Source: Sclerurus mexicanus (Eukaryota > Chordata > Aves > Passeriformes > Furnariidae). From it: a DNA stretch of 64,000 nt. The translations under genes were made by a program, and so were the position numbers. The stretch spans positions 808,633 through 872,632 of the forward strand of contig VWZF01003703.1 of NCBI GenBank assembly GCA_013396755.1, in the 5' to 3' direction. Below are positions 46,101 through 54,200 of this stretch, piece by piece (position 1 is the first letter of the stretch; every line of letters starts with the position of its first letter). The notes under the pieces are model-generated. The model ran no database searches and was not told the DNA's origin. It saw nothing but the letters and a program-made list of their open reading frames with translations.

Positions 46101-48759
46101 TCACATTTGCACTGCCCAAACCCATTAAAATCCCAGATATAACCCATGACTAAGAGAATGAGCCTGCAGTGCCAGTACTCAAATCAACAACCAAAACCTG
46201 CAAAATATCAAATTAGCACACAGGAACAAAGTTGTTTCTTGCAACAGAACCTCAGACAGCTGAAAAGGAGCACACAAAAACCTTGGAGTCCATGGGAAGA
46301 AAATAACCGCAGGCAGTGAGTGTGCTTGCCAGAGGGCACCTACAGAGATGGCGCTGATCCTCCTGGGCTGGGTGCAGACGATCCTGCACGTGGAGCCCTT
46401 CCCTCGCTCGATGTGGTCGTCCAGGATGAACTGGGTCACCTGGGTCGTCTTCCCACAGCCGGTCTCACCACTGATCACAGTGACACGGTTGTTGTTGATC
46501 AGGTTCACGAGCTCCTGGTGCCACAGAGGAAACATTTGCTGTGTTATTGTGCAAAACACGTTGCAGAGGATTTTGACAATTCTCTGCTACCGCGTGGTGA
46601 CCTCTGAGAGCTGAAGAAACACCCAGGTCTATGTCATAACACTGCAACAGTAGTTTAGGTTAAACCTCACAGAAGTAATTTCTGCTCACTTGTACTTCCT
46701 ACGTGTAGCCTTTAAAGCACATCTAACCTGAACCTTGGCTTTAAATCCTATATGAAAACAGCATAAAAGAAGCCAACTGAGAGCCTGAAACACACTTAAG
46801 TTTTCTGCCTCCTACTTGCTTCCTGTGTGTCTCTGGGGACTGAAAGCAAACGTTTGCCCTGCTGGCCTCCTGTGACTGGGAATCTAAGGGCAGTGAGAGC
46901 CAGCAGTACAGCCATTATTTTACAACACAGCAACAGAAACACGTGTTCTTTCTAATTAAATACACACCTACCTCTCTCATCCCATAGGAGGGGAGTTTCT
47001 CTCGGAATCTCTGTGGGAAAGAAAACAACAGTATCTTTAACCACCTCTTTAACTGAAGCAATGTAACAGATTCCATCTCTATCTATATATAAAAAATATA
47101 TTCCATCCAGGCTAAACTGTGAAATAATGACAAACTGCTCAGCAATATTTATATAAACCCAGGCCCACAGGAAATAACTTTAATTCCATGTGTGTTTTCA
47201 GTTTCATTAAATTTAGCAAGATGATCTAAACCCAACAGCTCAGCACAGGATGAGGCAGGTTTCTGGAGCTGCAAGAGCAGGGCCTGGTATTGAAGGGAGA
47301 ACTGATGTTTGTGGCAGCTGCTTTATTGGACAACTTTCTATAAAAGGCTGTTAGAACAACATCAGTTCTGTTTTTAAGTTGCAATTCCTTCAGAGCCCAT
47401 TGTTGTGCTTTCTGTTTTAAACATAACTGCAGGACACAACCCACAAAAAGAGAAACCCACTCAAAGAGACAATGTGTCACCTTTGAATTTTAGATTCTAA
47501 TTGTCCCTGAAATGTGTAATTTCACATTTTTAATCACTGTCCCATGAATAAGCATGAATTTTATGAATTCTGAAGGTAATTTTTAGCAAAAATAACACTA
47601 TGATAGCTTCCTAGTAAATAAACTCCAAGCAGTAACATCTCCAGGTTAGTTTAATTAAAAAAAAAAATTCCAATGAAACATTTTCTACTTAACACACAGA
47701 AAAGTACCTGCATTTCAATGTATTTGGGATCAGATCTCTTCTTCCTTAAGTCTTCTTTAAGCTGCTCATCTAAATCAGTATCCTGCTCATTTTTTTCAAA
47801 GAGATATTCCACATCCCGATCCAGCGATGTTTTTTCCAAGGCTGGTCTCTGTCTTACAGGAGCTTTTTCAGCATCTGGTTTCACTTTCACAGGCTGTTCT
47901 GCAGGGCTGGAATCAGAGAACAGAAACTTCAGAGGTTATCCAAGCTGTGCCTAGCCAGGTGCAGAGGGCAGGGAGCCACTCCAGGAAAACATGAACTTGG
48001 GGTTGAGACGTTTCATCCCTCAGTTAATAAACCATGAGCCCTTGGGAACAGAAAATCAGGGAACCGTTTGGGGTGGAAGGGACCTTAAAGCCCATCCAGT
48101 GCCACCTCATGCCATGGGCAGGGACACCTCCCACTAGCCCAGGTTGCTCCAAGCCCCGTCCAACCTGGCCTTGGACACTTCCTGCTCTGGGAAACCTGTC
48201 ATTATAGTGCCCGTCAGTGAATCAATTAAAGTCAAATTATGTGCCACCAAAGTGTTTACATCAGTCTCAAGAAAAGTAACGTGGTCTTTGGTACCAAACG
48301 AAGCCACTGAACATTTTCAGAGAATTACTGCTTGCCCCACTGCCCTGTAGCTGCATCTCTCAGCAAAATGAACCTCCCATCCCCTGACTGCAGCACACCT
48401 GCCCAGTTCACTGCTATTACTGGAAATCCTTAACCAGTTCAGACCAGACCTTGCTCCACAGAGGGTGAGAGAAGATCTCAAAACTGCAGAATAACTGAAA
48501 AGTCAGTCAGAAAAAACCTGAGAATGTTTACTAATGGAGTTCACTCACTGAAAACAAGAAACTTCTGGCACAGACATTTTGTGGAACGTCTGTTCAGCTC
48601 AAAACCAATAGAAGAATTAGTAATTGTGTGCCTTTACCCTTCTTCATCCCCGGACCACCAGGACATGGCTTCTTGCTCTTTGTCGTTCTTGGTCTGGACA
48701 GAATTCAGGAGCTGCACGATTTGCTCTTCCCTGCGCTCGTCCATGCGCACCACAGCTCT
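33999..48759 (-). CDS. DHX36: DHX36 (RHAU/G4R1), DEAH-family G-quadruplex helicase; exon 1 missing in gap
   Basis: ATP-dependent 3'-5' helicase that unwinds DNA and RNA G-quadruplexes in nucleus and cytoplasm. Twenty-four exons (2-25) on the minus strand sum to 2745 nt, 914 codons plus stop, in one frame. Visible motifs: Walker A GETGCGKTT (exon 5), motif Ia TQPRRISA (exon 5), the family's DEIH in place of DEAH (exon 8), motif III SAT (exon 8), LVFLPG (exon 12), motif V TNIAETSITIDD (exons 14/15), motif VI QRKGRAGR (exons 15/16), then winged-helix and ratchet-like regions and the OB-fold region (exons 22-24). The human protein is about 1008 aa, so roughly 80-95 residues are missing: the Gly-rich N-terminus and the DHX36-specific G4-binding motif, both exon 1, which fall in the N gap. 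The total of 25 exons matches the mammalian gene. Confidence 0.96.
34826..34978 (-). CDS. DHX36: DHX36 exon 24: OB-fold region
   Basis: Encodes IYLYDCTEVSPYCLLFFGGD through DEWIVFQSPARIAHLVK. Phase 0/0, 51 codons. Confidence 0.96.
35539..35659 (-). CDS. DHX36: DHX36 exon 23: OB-fold region
   Basis: Encodes VKVCTKTDGSVNIHPKSVNV through LVYHLKMRTSS. The exon boundary uses AGT|GTGAGT. Confidence 0.95.
36060..36150 (-). CDS. DHX36: DHX36 exon 22: start of OB-fold region
   Basis: Encodes NEKLLKAVICAGLYPKVAKI then RPSFSKKRK. AVICAGLYPKVA is a conserved entry to the OB-fold. It exits with two bases (AT). Confidence 0.95.
36236..36335 (-). CDS. DHX36: DHX36 exon 21
   Basis: Encodes MLHNMKGQFAEHLLAAGFVN then SRDPKDPKSNTNS. 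It exits with one base (G). Donor CTCAG|GTAACT. Confidence 0.95.
36435..36518 (-). CDS. DHX36: DHX36 exon 20
   Basis: Encodes GWEETRRRGFRTEKDYCWEY then FLSSNTLQ, phase 0/0, 84 nt. Acceptor TTTCTAG, donor CAG|GTAACA. Confidence 0.95.
37159..37245 (-). CDS. DHX36: DHX36 exon 19
   Basis: Encodes GKEKVADARRKELSKNTKSD then HLTVVNAFT, phase 0/0, 87 nt. SDHLTVVNAF is the conserved SDH(L/I)T motif of DEAH helicases. Confidence 0.95.
37508..37681 (-). CDS. DHX36: DHX36 exon 18: ratchet-like domain
   Basis: Encodes NALDRQEELTPLGVHLARLP through SLSFKDPFVIPL. LTPLGxxLA and the SLSFKDPF segment are typical of the HA2/ratchet region. Phase 0/0. Confidence 0.96.
38255..38353 (-). CDS. DHX36: DHX36 exon 17
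   Basis: Encodes ILKLGGIAYFLSKLMDPPSR then DAVMLAINHLMEL. Phase 0/0, 99 nt. Acceptor TTTCAG, donor CTG|GTAAAG. Confidence 0.95.
38959..39076 (-). CDS. DHX36: DHX36 exon 16: winged-helix region
   Basis: Encodes VQPGHCYHLYNGLRASLLDD through TPLEELCLQIK, start of the helicase-associated C-terminal region. Acceptor CTGCAG, donor AAG|GTAAAC. Confidence 0.95.
39580..39723 (-). CDS. DHX36: DHX36 exon 15: motif V, second half, and motif VI
   Basis: Encodes ITIDDVVFVIDGGKIKETHF through SKANAKQRKGRAG. QRKGRAGR carries the arginine finger; its last Arg is completed by exon 16. Confidence 0.96.
40243..40307 (-). CDS. DHX36: DHX36 exon 14: motif V, first half
   Basis: Encodes VFKKTPPGVRKIVIATNIAE then T. 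Motif V (TNIAETSIT) is split across the junction with exon 15. Confidence 0.95.
40410..40465 (-). CDS. DHX36: DHX36 exon 13
   Basis: A 56-nt exon encoding RFIIIPLHSLMPTVNQTQ, the conserved PLHS segment of RecA2. Acceptor ACTTTCAG, donor CAG|GTATGC. Confidence 0.94.
41298..41385 (-). CDS. DHX36: DHX36 exon 12: motif IV
   Basis: Encodes DGAILVFLPGWDNISTLHDL then LMSQVMFKS. ILVFLPG is motif IV of DEAH helicases. Confidence 0.95.
42511..42613 (-). CDS. DHX36: DHX36 exon 11
   Basis: Encodes YSASTIDALEMMDDDKVDLD through LIRHIVLEEE. The donor is GAG|GTGGGA, again of the weaker G-run type. Confidence 0.94.
43109..43249 (-). CDS. DHX36: DHX36 exon 10
   Basis: Encodes a charged insertion: SPEGTERRPRWKKGFLQGHV, SRPEKEEKEEIYRERWPEYL, RQLRG. 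It is markedly GC-rich. The donor is AG|GTGGGG, a weaker G-run type. Confidence 0.93.
43709..43790 (-). CDS. DHX36: DHX36 exon 9
   Basis: Encodes HCPMIHIPGFTFPVVEYLLE then DVIEKL, the linker into RecA2. Acceptor CTCCACAG, donor AG|GTAAGG. Confidence 0.94.
44343..44509 (-). CDS. DHX36: DHX36 exon 8: DEIH box and SAT motif
   Basis: Encodes HLSSISHVVLDEIHERNLQS through VILMSATLNAEKFSEYF. DEIH is the Walker B variant typical of DHX36; SAT couples ATP hydrolysis to unwinding. Confidence 0.96.
44640..44714 (-). CDS. DHX36: DHX36 exon 7
   Basis: Encodes RLPRKQGSILYCTTGIVLQW then LQSD. CTTGIVLQWL is the conserved helicase strand and turn before motif II. Donor AA|GTAAGT. Confidence 0.94.
   Translation of the reverse strand, partial: SVAKETRFNFILYHGNCPPVAPVR
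45641..45720 (-). CDS. DHX36: DHX36 exon 6
   Basis: Encodes VAERVAAERAEACGSGKSTG then YQIRLQ. The segment reads GSGKST where I recall GSGNST in mammals. Acceptor CCTTAG, donor AG|GTGAGC. Confidence 0.93.
46344..46514 (-). CDS. DHX36: DHX36 exon 5: Walker A
   Basis: Encodes ELVNLINNNRVTVISGETGC, GKTTQVTQFILDD and IVCTQPRRISAIS. Contains the ATP-binding GETGCGKTT and motif Ia. Donor TCT|GTAGGT. Confidence 0.96.
46972..47010 (-). CDS. DHX36: DHX36 exon 4 (39 nt)
   Basis: A 13-codon phase 0/0 exon encoding RFREKLPSYGMRE, just before the RecA1 domain. Acceptor TTCCCACAG, donor GAG|GTAGGT. Confidence 0.93.
47708..47906 (-). CDS. DHX36: DHX36 exon 3
   Basis: Encodes PAEQPVKVKPDAEKAPVRQR through LRKKRSDPKYIEMQ. 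Two tandem AGs exist at the 5' end; only the upstream one (GATTCCAG|C, exon end 47906) matches the exit phase of exon 2. Donor CAG|GTACTT. Confidence 0.9.
48061..48184 (-). mobile_element. CR1 LINE 3' fragment, antisense
   Basis: Reads GTTTGGGGTGGAAGGGACCT ... AGCCCCGTCCAACCTGGCCT ... TGGACACTTCC, the reverse complement of the avian CR1 3' region (GGAAGTGTCC ... CCAGGTTGGACGGGGCTTGG ... GGTCCCTTCCACCCCAAAC). It is 5'-truncated, as usual for CR1, and sits in DHX36 intron 2 in the same orientation as the gene. Confidence 0.88.
48638..48759 (-). CDS. DHX36: DHX36 exon 2
   Basis: Acceptor CCCCAG, donor GG|GTAAAG. It encodes RAVVRMDERREEQIVQLLNS through SWWSGDEEG, the helical linker after the G4-binding motif. 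A 2-nt-shifted acceptor (AGAG|AG) is possible but would change the phase. Confidence 0.92.
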
Positions 48760-48778
48760 CTGGGGAGCAGCACAGTGG

Positions 48779-48883
48779 GTGCTCAGCGCCCGCACAGCAC
48801 CCACGGCACAGCACTGACACCACAGCACCCACTGACCGCACAGCACCCACAGCACCCCCCCCACGCCACAGCACCCCTCCCCA
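48779..48883. repeat. Degenerate CAGCACCCAC tandem repeat abutting the gap
   Basis: CACAGCACCCAC-type words repeat with small variations up to the first N. On the minus strand (DHX36 sense) it is G-rich (GGGTGCTGTG) with G8 and two G4 runs at 48846-48882, so nascent DHX36 intron 1 RNA may be able to form G-quadruplexes. Confidence 0.8.
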
Positions 48884-49388
48884 NNNNNNNNNNNNNNNNN
48901 NNNNNNNNNNNNNNNNNNNNNNNNNNNNNNNNNNNNNNNNNNNNNNNNNNNNNNNNNNNNNNNNNNNNNNNNNNNNNNNNNNNNNNNNNNNNNNNNNNNN
49001 NNNNNNNNNNNNNNNNNNNNNNNNNNNNNNNNNNNNNNNNNNNNNNNNNNNNNNNNNNNNNNNNNNNNNNNNNNNNNNNNNNNNNNNNNNNNNNNNNNNN
49101 NNNNNNNNNNNNNNNNNNNNNNNNNNNNNNNNNNNNNNNNNNNNNNNNNNNNNNNNNNNNNNNNNNNNNNNNNNNNNNNNNNNNNNNNNNNNNNNNNNNN
49201 NNNNNNNNNNNNNNNNNNNNNNNNNNNNNNNNNNNNNNNNNNNNNNNNNNNNNNNNNNNNNNNNNNNNNNNNNNNNNNNNNNNNNNNNNNNNNNNNNNNN
49301 NNNNNNNNNNNNNNNNNNNNNNNNNNNNNNNNNNNNNNNNNNNNNNNNNNNNNNNNNNNNNNNNNNNNNNNNNNNNNNNNNNNNNNNN
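48884..49388. other. Assembly gap (505 Ns)
   Basis: A run of N flanked on both sides by GC-rich, repeat-bearing sequence. By position and exon count it should contain DHX36 exon 1 and probably its start codon. Confidence 0.98.
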
Positions 49389-49610
49389 GGGGGGCGACAG
49401 CCGCGCCGGGGCGAGGGAGCGCACAGGCCCGAGCGAGCCGGCACTGCCGGCACTGCCCACACCGCCCACACCGCCCTCACGGCCCTCACGGCCCCGCAGC
49501 GCCGCCCCTTCCGCGCCCCGCCCCGCGCGCTTCCGCCCGCGCGGGGACACGGGTTCGCGCCGCGGGGCGGAGTCACCGCACGGACGCGGGTTCGAGTCCT
49601 GCGCCCCCGC
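49389..49610. promoter_or_regulatory. GC-rich, CpG-rich 5' region of DHX36
   Basis: Very GC-rich with many CpG dinucleotides, directly upstream (minus strand) of the missing exon 1; it is probably the right half of a CpG-island promoter or 5' UTR. No TATA box was seen. Open frames across it are by-products of GC-richness and the N run. It contains the G-tract array at 49456-49495. Confidence 0.6.
49456..49495 (-). promoter_or_regulatory. Regular G-tract array (G-quadruplex motif) at the DHX36 5' end
   Basis: CCC tracts on plus at 49456-49458, 49465-49467, 49474-49476, 49483-49485 and 49492-49495 give five GGG tracts on minus, spaced exactly 9 bp with 6-nt loops (GGGCCGTGA, GGGCGGTGT units). 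This fits the G3N1-7 consensus on the DHX36 sense strand. Confidence 0.75.
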
Positions 49611-49735
49611 TGTCTCTGTTATTAAACACAGTTTCCGTCTTGGAGTAGCCCTGGTCCGTGGGCTCGTCACTCCTGTGGGGGATACGCGCTGTTCAGGGTC
49701 TCCGCAGTGCGACATTCAGCCTTTTGAATTAGGTA
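49611..49735 (+). other. LTR-like U5 fragment or unclassified repeat (tentative)
   Basis: Downstream of the CpG-rich region is TGTCTCTGTTATTAAACACA, with an ATTAAA signal, then GTGGGCTCGTCAC and GGGGGATACGCGCTG. This composition resembles the R-U5 end of an avian endogenous retrovirus LTR, but I saw no partner LTR, primer-binding site, coding remnant or target duplication. It may be ordinary unique sequence. Confidence 0.25.
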
Positions 49736-50478
49736 CGGTTACTTACGCTGGTATGACTTCAACAGAGAATTAATGTTCTTTTCGTTTTCCTGAACACCGC
49801 TGTGCGGCTTTACGTGCTCCTTGAGCCTCGTTTCTCCCCGTGTTCCCCCGCCCGTCCTCCCCGCGGGTGCCACGTGCTCGCATCCCAGGCCGGGCGGCAT
49901 CCGCTCCTCGGGAACCGGGATCGGCGCTGACTCAGAGCCCGGGCAGAAGAACCAGGTGCTCCAGGTGAAAACTCCTGTTTTCCTTCCTCCTGTCCCCTCG
50001 CAGGGGGGTCTGTGCATCCACACACAGGTGTGCCGCTCTCCCCAGCCCCTCTGGGTGCAGCTGTGACCCAGGTTCTGCTCCTGACACACCCGGGACAGAG
50101 CAGCGCCGGTGCTGAGTGCCGGTGCTTTGGGCAGTGTCACCCTGCTGGCCCCGGCAGCACCCCCTGACAGAGCCGCTGGGCACCGAGCACTGCTCCTGTC
50201 GGGAATCGCTGCTGCGACTCTGCTGCCAGAGCAGTCTTCATCCCCACTCAGGTACCCGCACCATTTCCATCCTCTGCTTTCGCACTGCGAAAAAACACAC
50301 GTTCCGAAGAAAACACACATTCAAATATTTTAGCGTTTTGTCAGTTTAAGTGCTGCAGAGAACTGCAAGTGAGTCAAAACTACCGTAACTTCCAGCTGTG
50401 GAGCTGCTCCCTCGTTTCCACAGGTTCACACTGACTCAGCATCCCGCACCAACAAACACCAGAGCTGCACTTGGAAGT
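49736..50478. other. Intergenic spacer between DHX36 and the GPR149 3' end
   Basis: Unique sequence of about 0.75 kb. Open frames on both strands show no family resemblance. Confidence 0.5.
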
Positions 50479-50484
50479 TTTATT
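50479..50484 (-). terminator. Polyadenylation signal of GPR149
   Basis: TTTATT on plus is AATAAA on minus, 208 nt downstream of the GPR149 stop codon. It implies a short 3' UTR (about 50460-50691). Confidence 0.6.
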
Positions 50485-50691
50485 TAGGATTCCCTTTAGG
50501 CACAGGTGTTCCTCAAATAAATAGACATATAAATAAATGACCCGAAACCTATTCTGCAAAGCTGTAAAGCACTTGAGTATTTGTTATCCCCTCGACAGAG
50601 CATTAGCAGTTTGAGTTGATACAGCAGCGCACCCAGATAGAATCTGTGCCAGGAGGGCGCAGCTGCCACGGTCCCCGCAGCGGGAGGGTGC

Positions 50692-51258
50692 TCAGCCGCT
50701 GCTCCCCTGGCCCTCCAGCCCCCGGTACGCCTCGTTCAGCAGCTGGATTTCCTCCTGGTGCCCCCTGCCCACGGGCTGCCTGCTGCTGTTCCGATGGGCC
50801 TCCACCGTGTCCGGGATGGAGATGCTGATGTCGCTGCCGGCGCCGTGGGACGGGATGAACAGGGAGAAGGAGGCGCTTTCCCCCAGCTCGCAGGACACAA
50901 ACCTGTTCTCCCTGCTTGAGTAGCGCAGCGAGGGCGACCTGGCCTGCGTGGAGGACTGGCTGATATTGCTGATGATCGACACGGTGTCCAGGGCCTCTTC
51001 GTTGTCACAGATCTCCAGCACCTCCAAATGAATCTTCACGTTTGTGTCGGCCCACGTGTGAGGGGACCCCTCGGGGCTGGGCTCGTGCCCAACGCTTTTG
51101 GATCGATACACCTCGATTTTCTTGGCCGTGGGCGTTATTTTCTGCCCCTCGGAGCTCACCTCGTAGGTGGATAAGGAGAGGGTTTTCCCAGTGGGTGCCT
51201 GGAGAGACACGGTCCCTTGGAATGCACACAGAGGGATGGCCAAGGCCCCGCCAGAGCG
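50692..51258 (-). CDS. GPR149: GPR149 terminal coding exon 4: conserved tail
   Basis: Encodes RSGGALAIPLCAFQGTVSLQ, KIHLEVLEICDNEEALDTVS through NEAYRGLEGQGSSG, stop TGA. It is the most conserved part of the tail, which suggests a cytoplasmic partner. Acceptor CTTTGCAG. Confidence 0.96.
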   Translation of the reverse strand, partial: RSGGALAIPLCAFQGTVSLQAPTGKTLSLSTYEVSSEGQKITPTAKKIEVYRSKSVGHEPSPEGSPHTWADTNVKIHLEVLEICDNEEALDTVSIISNISQSSTQARSPSLRYSSRENRFVSCELGESASFSLFIPSHGAGSDISISIPDTVEAHRNSSRQPVGRGHQEEIQLLNEAYRGLEGQGSSG

Positions 51259-54200
51259 CTGCAAAGACAGACAAGGACTGTTATCTGATGCCGGTTTTTC
51301 AAGTCTGAATCCTTTATAAATAAGCCAATTATGCTCAGTTGGTTAATTTATTTTATTGCCTTTTCCTTGCAGAATTTTAGATACCTGGTATTTATGACTT
51401 GGAAGAGCAGAAAGAAGTTATACACCTTAGTATAAAAAGTGAAGTCCCAAGTGACTGTGCCCCAATACAACATCTATAGAATACAAAAAAAAAAAAAAGG
51501 TTAAATAAAATCTGATTACTTCAGTGCAACACTGTGTGCTGCTTAATTTGTCAGACTGAAGATGAGGGGACGTCTGAGGCACCTGGAGGGGGAATGAGCA
51601 ATCTTTACACTCCAGGTCCAGGTCTAGAGAATAAGATATTTCCCAATGATTTAGTGGGTCTTTTCAAAAGTCTGTTTTCTCTAGAGAAATCAGTGTTTAC
51701 TGTCAAAAGTGCAAAAGATACATCAAGTCTTTTCTGTCACTGTGCAGTCACTGACCAAGGAGGGAGTGAACCCTGTCATTTTCCACTAGAACAATTCCAG
51801 TAGAAACTTTGCTCGGTTCCAGACACCTTCACCTGTTTCTAAAGCGGAGAATCCACTTGTCCCTGCAAACTGCCCCACAACACGGTGCTCTGGCTCTGGG
51901 CCCTGCACGCTGCAAGCAGGAACCAGGCACTGGCACAAAGGTACAGAGCTTTGTGGAATAAAACAAACCCTGTCTTTTCAACCAAAGTGCCATTTTACAG
52001 CTTTCGTGTCTCAGCAGTTTTGCAGCATATCAGAAAGAATAATCCTAAATAAAATGAACAACTTTGCCTCCAACTCCAGCATTGAGCTTGTTTGACCAGA
52101 CTCAGCTCCACCAGGAGTGGCAGCACAGCAGAAGACCCTCCACAGCTGAAGGGCATCATCCGTCCCACAACATCTGGTGTCCATGGCAACTCCACAGGGC
52201 CAAGGGAGCCTTGTTCTGATCCTGGAAGGGAAGACTTGACTTCCAGAGACCTCACTTACTCTCAGCCAGGAGAGGTGAATGAAGGATCAGACACTCCTCT
52301 GCTTCAACAGAGCAGACGTAAAATTCACTCTGTTCTGGTTCTTGATCCACTTACATTTTTCTTCTGCAGGTCCACATACATAGATACATACAAGTATTTA
52401 TTTATTCAATGTGCACATGCATCTATCTATGTATCTATGTATGTATGTATCTACCTATCTATCCATCCATCCATCCATCCATCCATCCACATATGAGAGA
52501 AGCTGTGGCTGCTCCTGGATCCCTGGAAGTGTCCCAGGCCAGGTTGGACAGGGCTTGCAGCAACCTCGGCTAGTGGAAGGTGTCCCCGTCCATGGCTGGT
52601 GGTGGAATGAGCTTGTCCTTAAGGTCCATAAGGGCCCTTCTAGCACAAGCCATTCTGTGATTCTATGAAGTATTTACCCTTTATCAATTAATTTCTTGAT
52701 TTCTGGTAACATTGAAAGGTTTCAATTTGGAAATGCTCAAATGTTTCAATTTACAAAATCATGACATTCCCCACACAGAACATTCTGGAAGCAAAAATCA
52801 CTGTCCTTCTCTTGAGGCCAACTTTGAAGGGAACAGCCCAAAATACCTGCCAGGAGCCACCAAAGCTGCAGCCCAGCACTGACTCAGAGCTGTGCCTCTG
52901 CAGGGCCATGTTCTTCAGCTTTGCAGCACAGAAACACCAAGCTGGCAGTTTACAATGTTGCCTAATATATACAATATATGATAATAGTAATAATAATAAT
53001 ATATACATGCCTTGGGAATGCTGAAGGATCTCCAAGGCCGTGCTGCTTCCCTCGAGCTCCTGGCCCTTGTGGAGAGGATTTGTGTCCATCCTGTCCCACC
53101 CCAGGCCATCCCCCCATGCAGCCCCTGCCCCAGATGCCCAGAGGATGTTCTGTTGGAATCTGGGACAGGGATTTCACTGGAGAACTCCATGTACCAGCAC
53201 ATGCATTTCTAATAAGCAAAGACAAAAAATCCCAACAAAATAAATGTCCTTGTTCCTTATGGAGTGCTGATGTATTCTGAGCAGAGAAATCTCTGCATAA
53301 TTAATAAACAAACCCTTTCATTATTTAATTACATTATCCACCTCCCAGATTTCACAGAAGACAAAAGGCAGCTGTGGTTGCCATGAGGTAAAACCTTCCT
53401 CATCATCACTGTGGGTCAGGGCTGGGCTCCCCTGTCCTGTTGGGCTGTGTTCACCAGGGAGAGTATTGTCCATAGAGAAAGGTATTGTCTGTAGGGGAGG
53501 ATACTGTCCATAGGGGAGGATACTGTCCATAGGGGAGGATACTGTCCATAGGGGAGGCTCCTGACATATCCCAGCCCCACAGCAGCTGGGAATGGCCCTG
53601 GCATTGCTTTTGGAATTCCTTTTCCTTTTGGAAATGCCCAAAGCAGTGAGAGAAGGCCCACCAAGAGTCATCTGACTTAGTCTTTAAATTATCCTAGAAA
53701 TGGAATCCAGAAGCCCTGTGGCTTTTCCTGCATAGAAGACAAGATCTTGATCCCTGTGGCTTTTCTGAGAGGGGAGAAAAGGGGAAAGAAAGTGAAGAGA
53801 AAGGGGAAGGTAACTTTTACAGAATCTGCTCTTGTGTCTCTCCTTGCAACCTGGCAGAAACCAAAGAACCCCACCCTTTTCTGCCTGGTCTACCATGAAA
53901 CAGTTATAATTACATGAAATATTAATAAAGGGTATTAAGCTGCCAAGTACACAAGAAATCTTAATTGCCTCACTTGCCAAAGCAGAGCCTGACCCTCCCT
54001 GCCAGGAAGTGCATCCCAAGGGTGCGTGGCATTCCCTCTGCTCCTCTTTGGGGTCTGCAGGAGCCCAGCAGTAACCTGCAGAGCTGGGGGATTACTGAAA
54101 AGCCAGGAATGTGACTGCAGTCAGCTTTGGATTGGTCCTGATGTATTCACAGGTGATGTTCAGAACCATTTCAAACTCTTGATTACAAGTGATGAAGAAT

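Larger units (their letters stand above)
34185..48637. other. DHX36 introns: mostly unique non-coding sequence
   Basis: Introns longer than 300 bases include 34185-34825, 34979-35538, 36519-37158, 37682-38254, 38354-38958, 39077-39579, 40466-41297, 41386-42510, 42614-43108, 43250-43708, 43791-44342, 44715-45640, 45721-46343, 46515-46971, 47011-47707 and 47907-48637. Apart from a CR1 fragment at 48061-48184 and a small direct repeat at 41603-41656, no element, RNA gene or extra exon was recognised. Confidence 0.55.

Noticed and set aside
49586..49610. tRNA gene
   Set aside because: Only the T-arm/B-box word is present; no A box, anticodon arm or pairing acceptor stem could be found upstream.
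48624..49773. Long open frames spanning the N gap on both strands
   Set aside because: Their length comes from Ns read as unknown residues; the flanking parts are GC-repeat translations.
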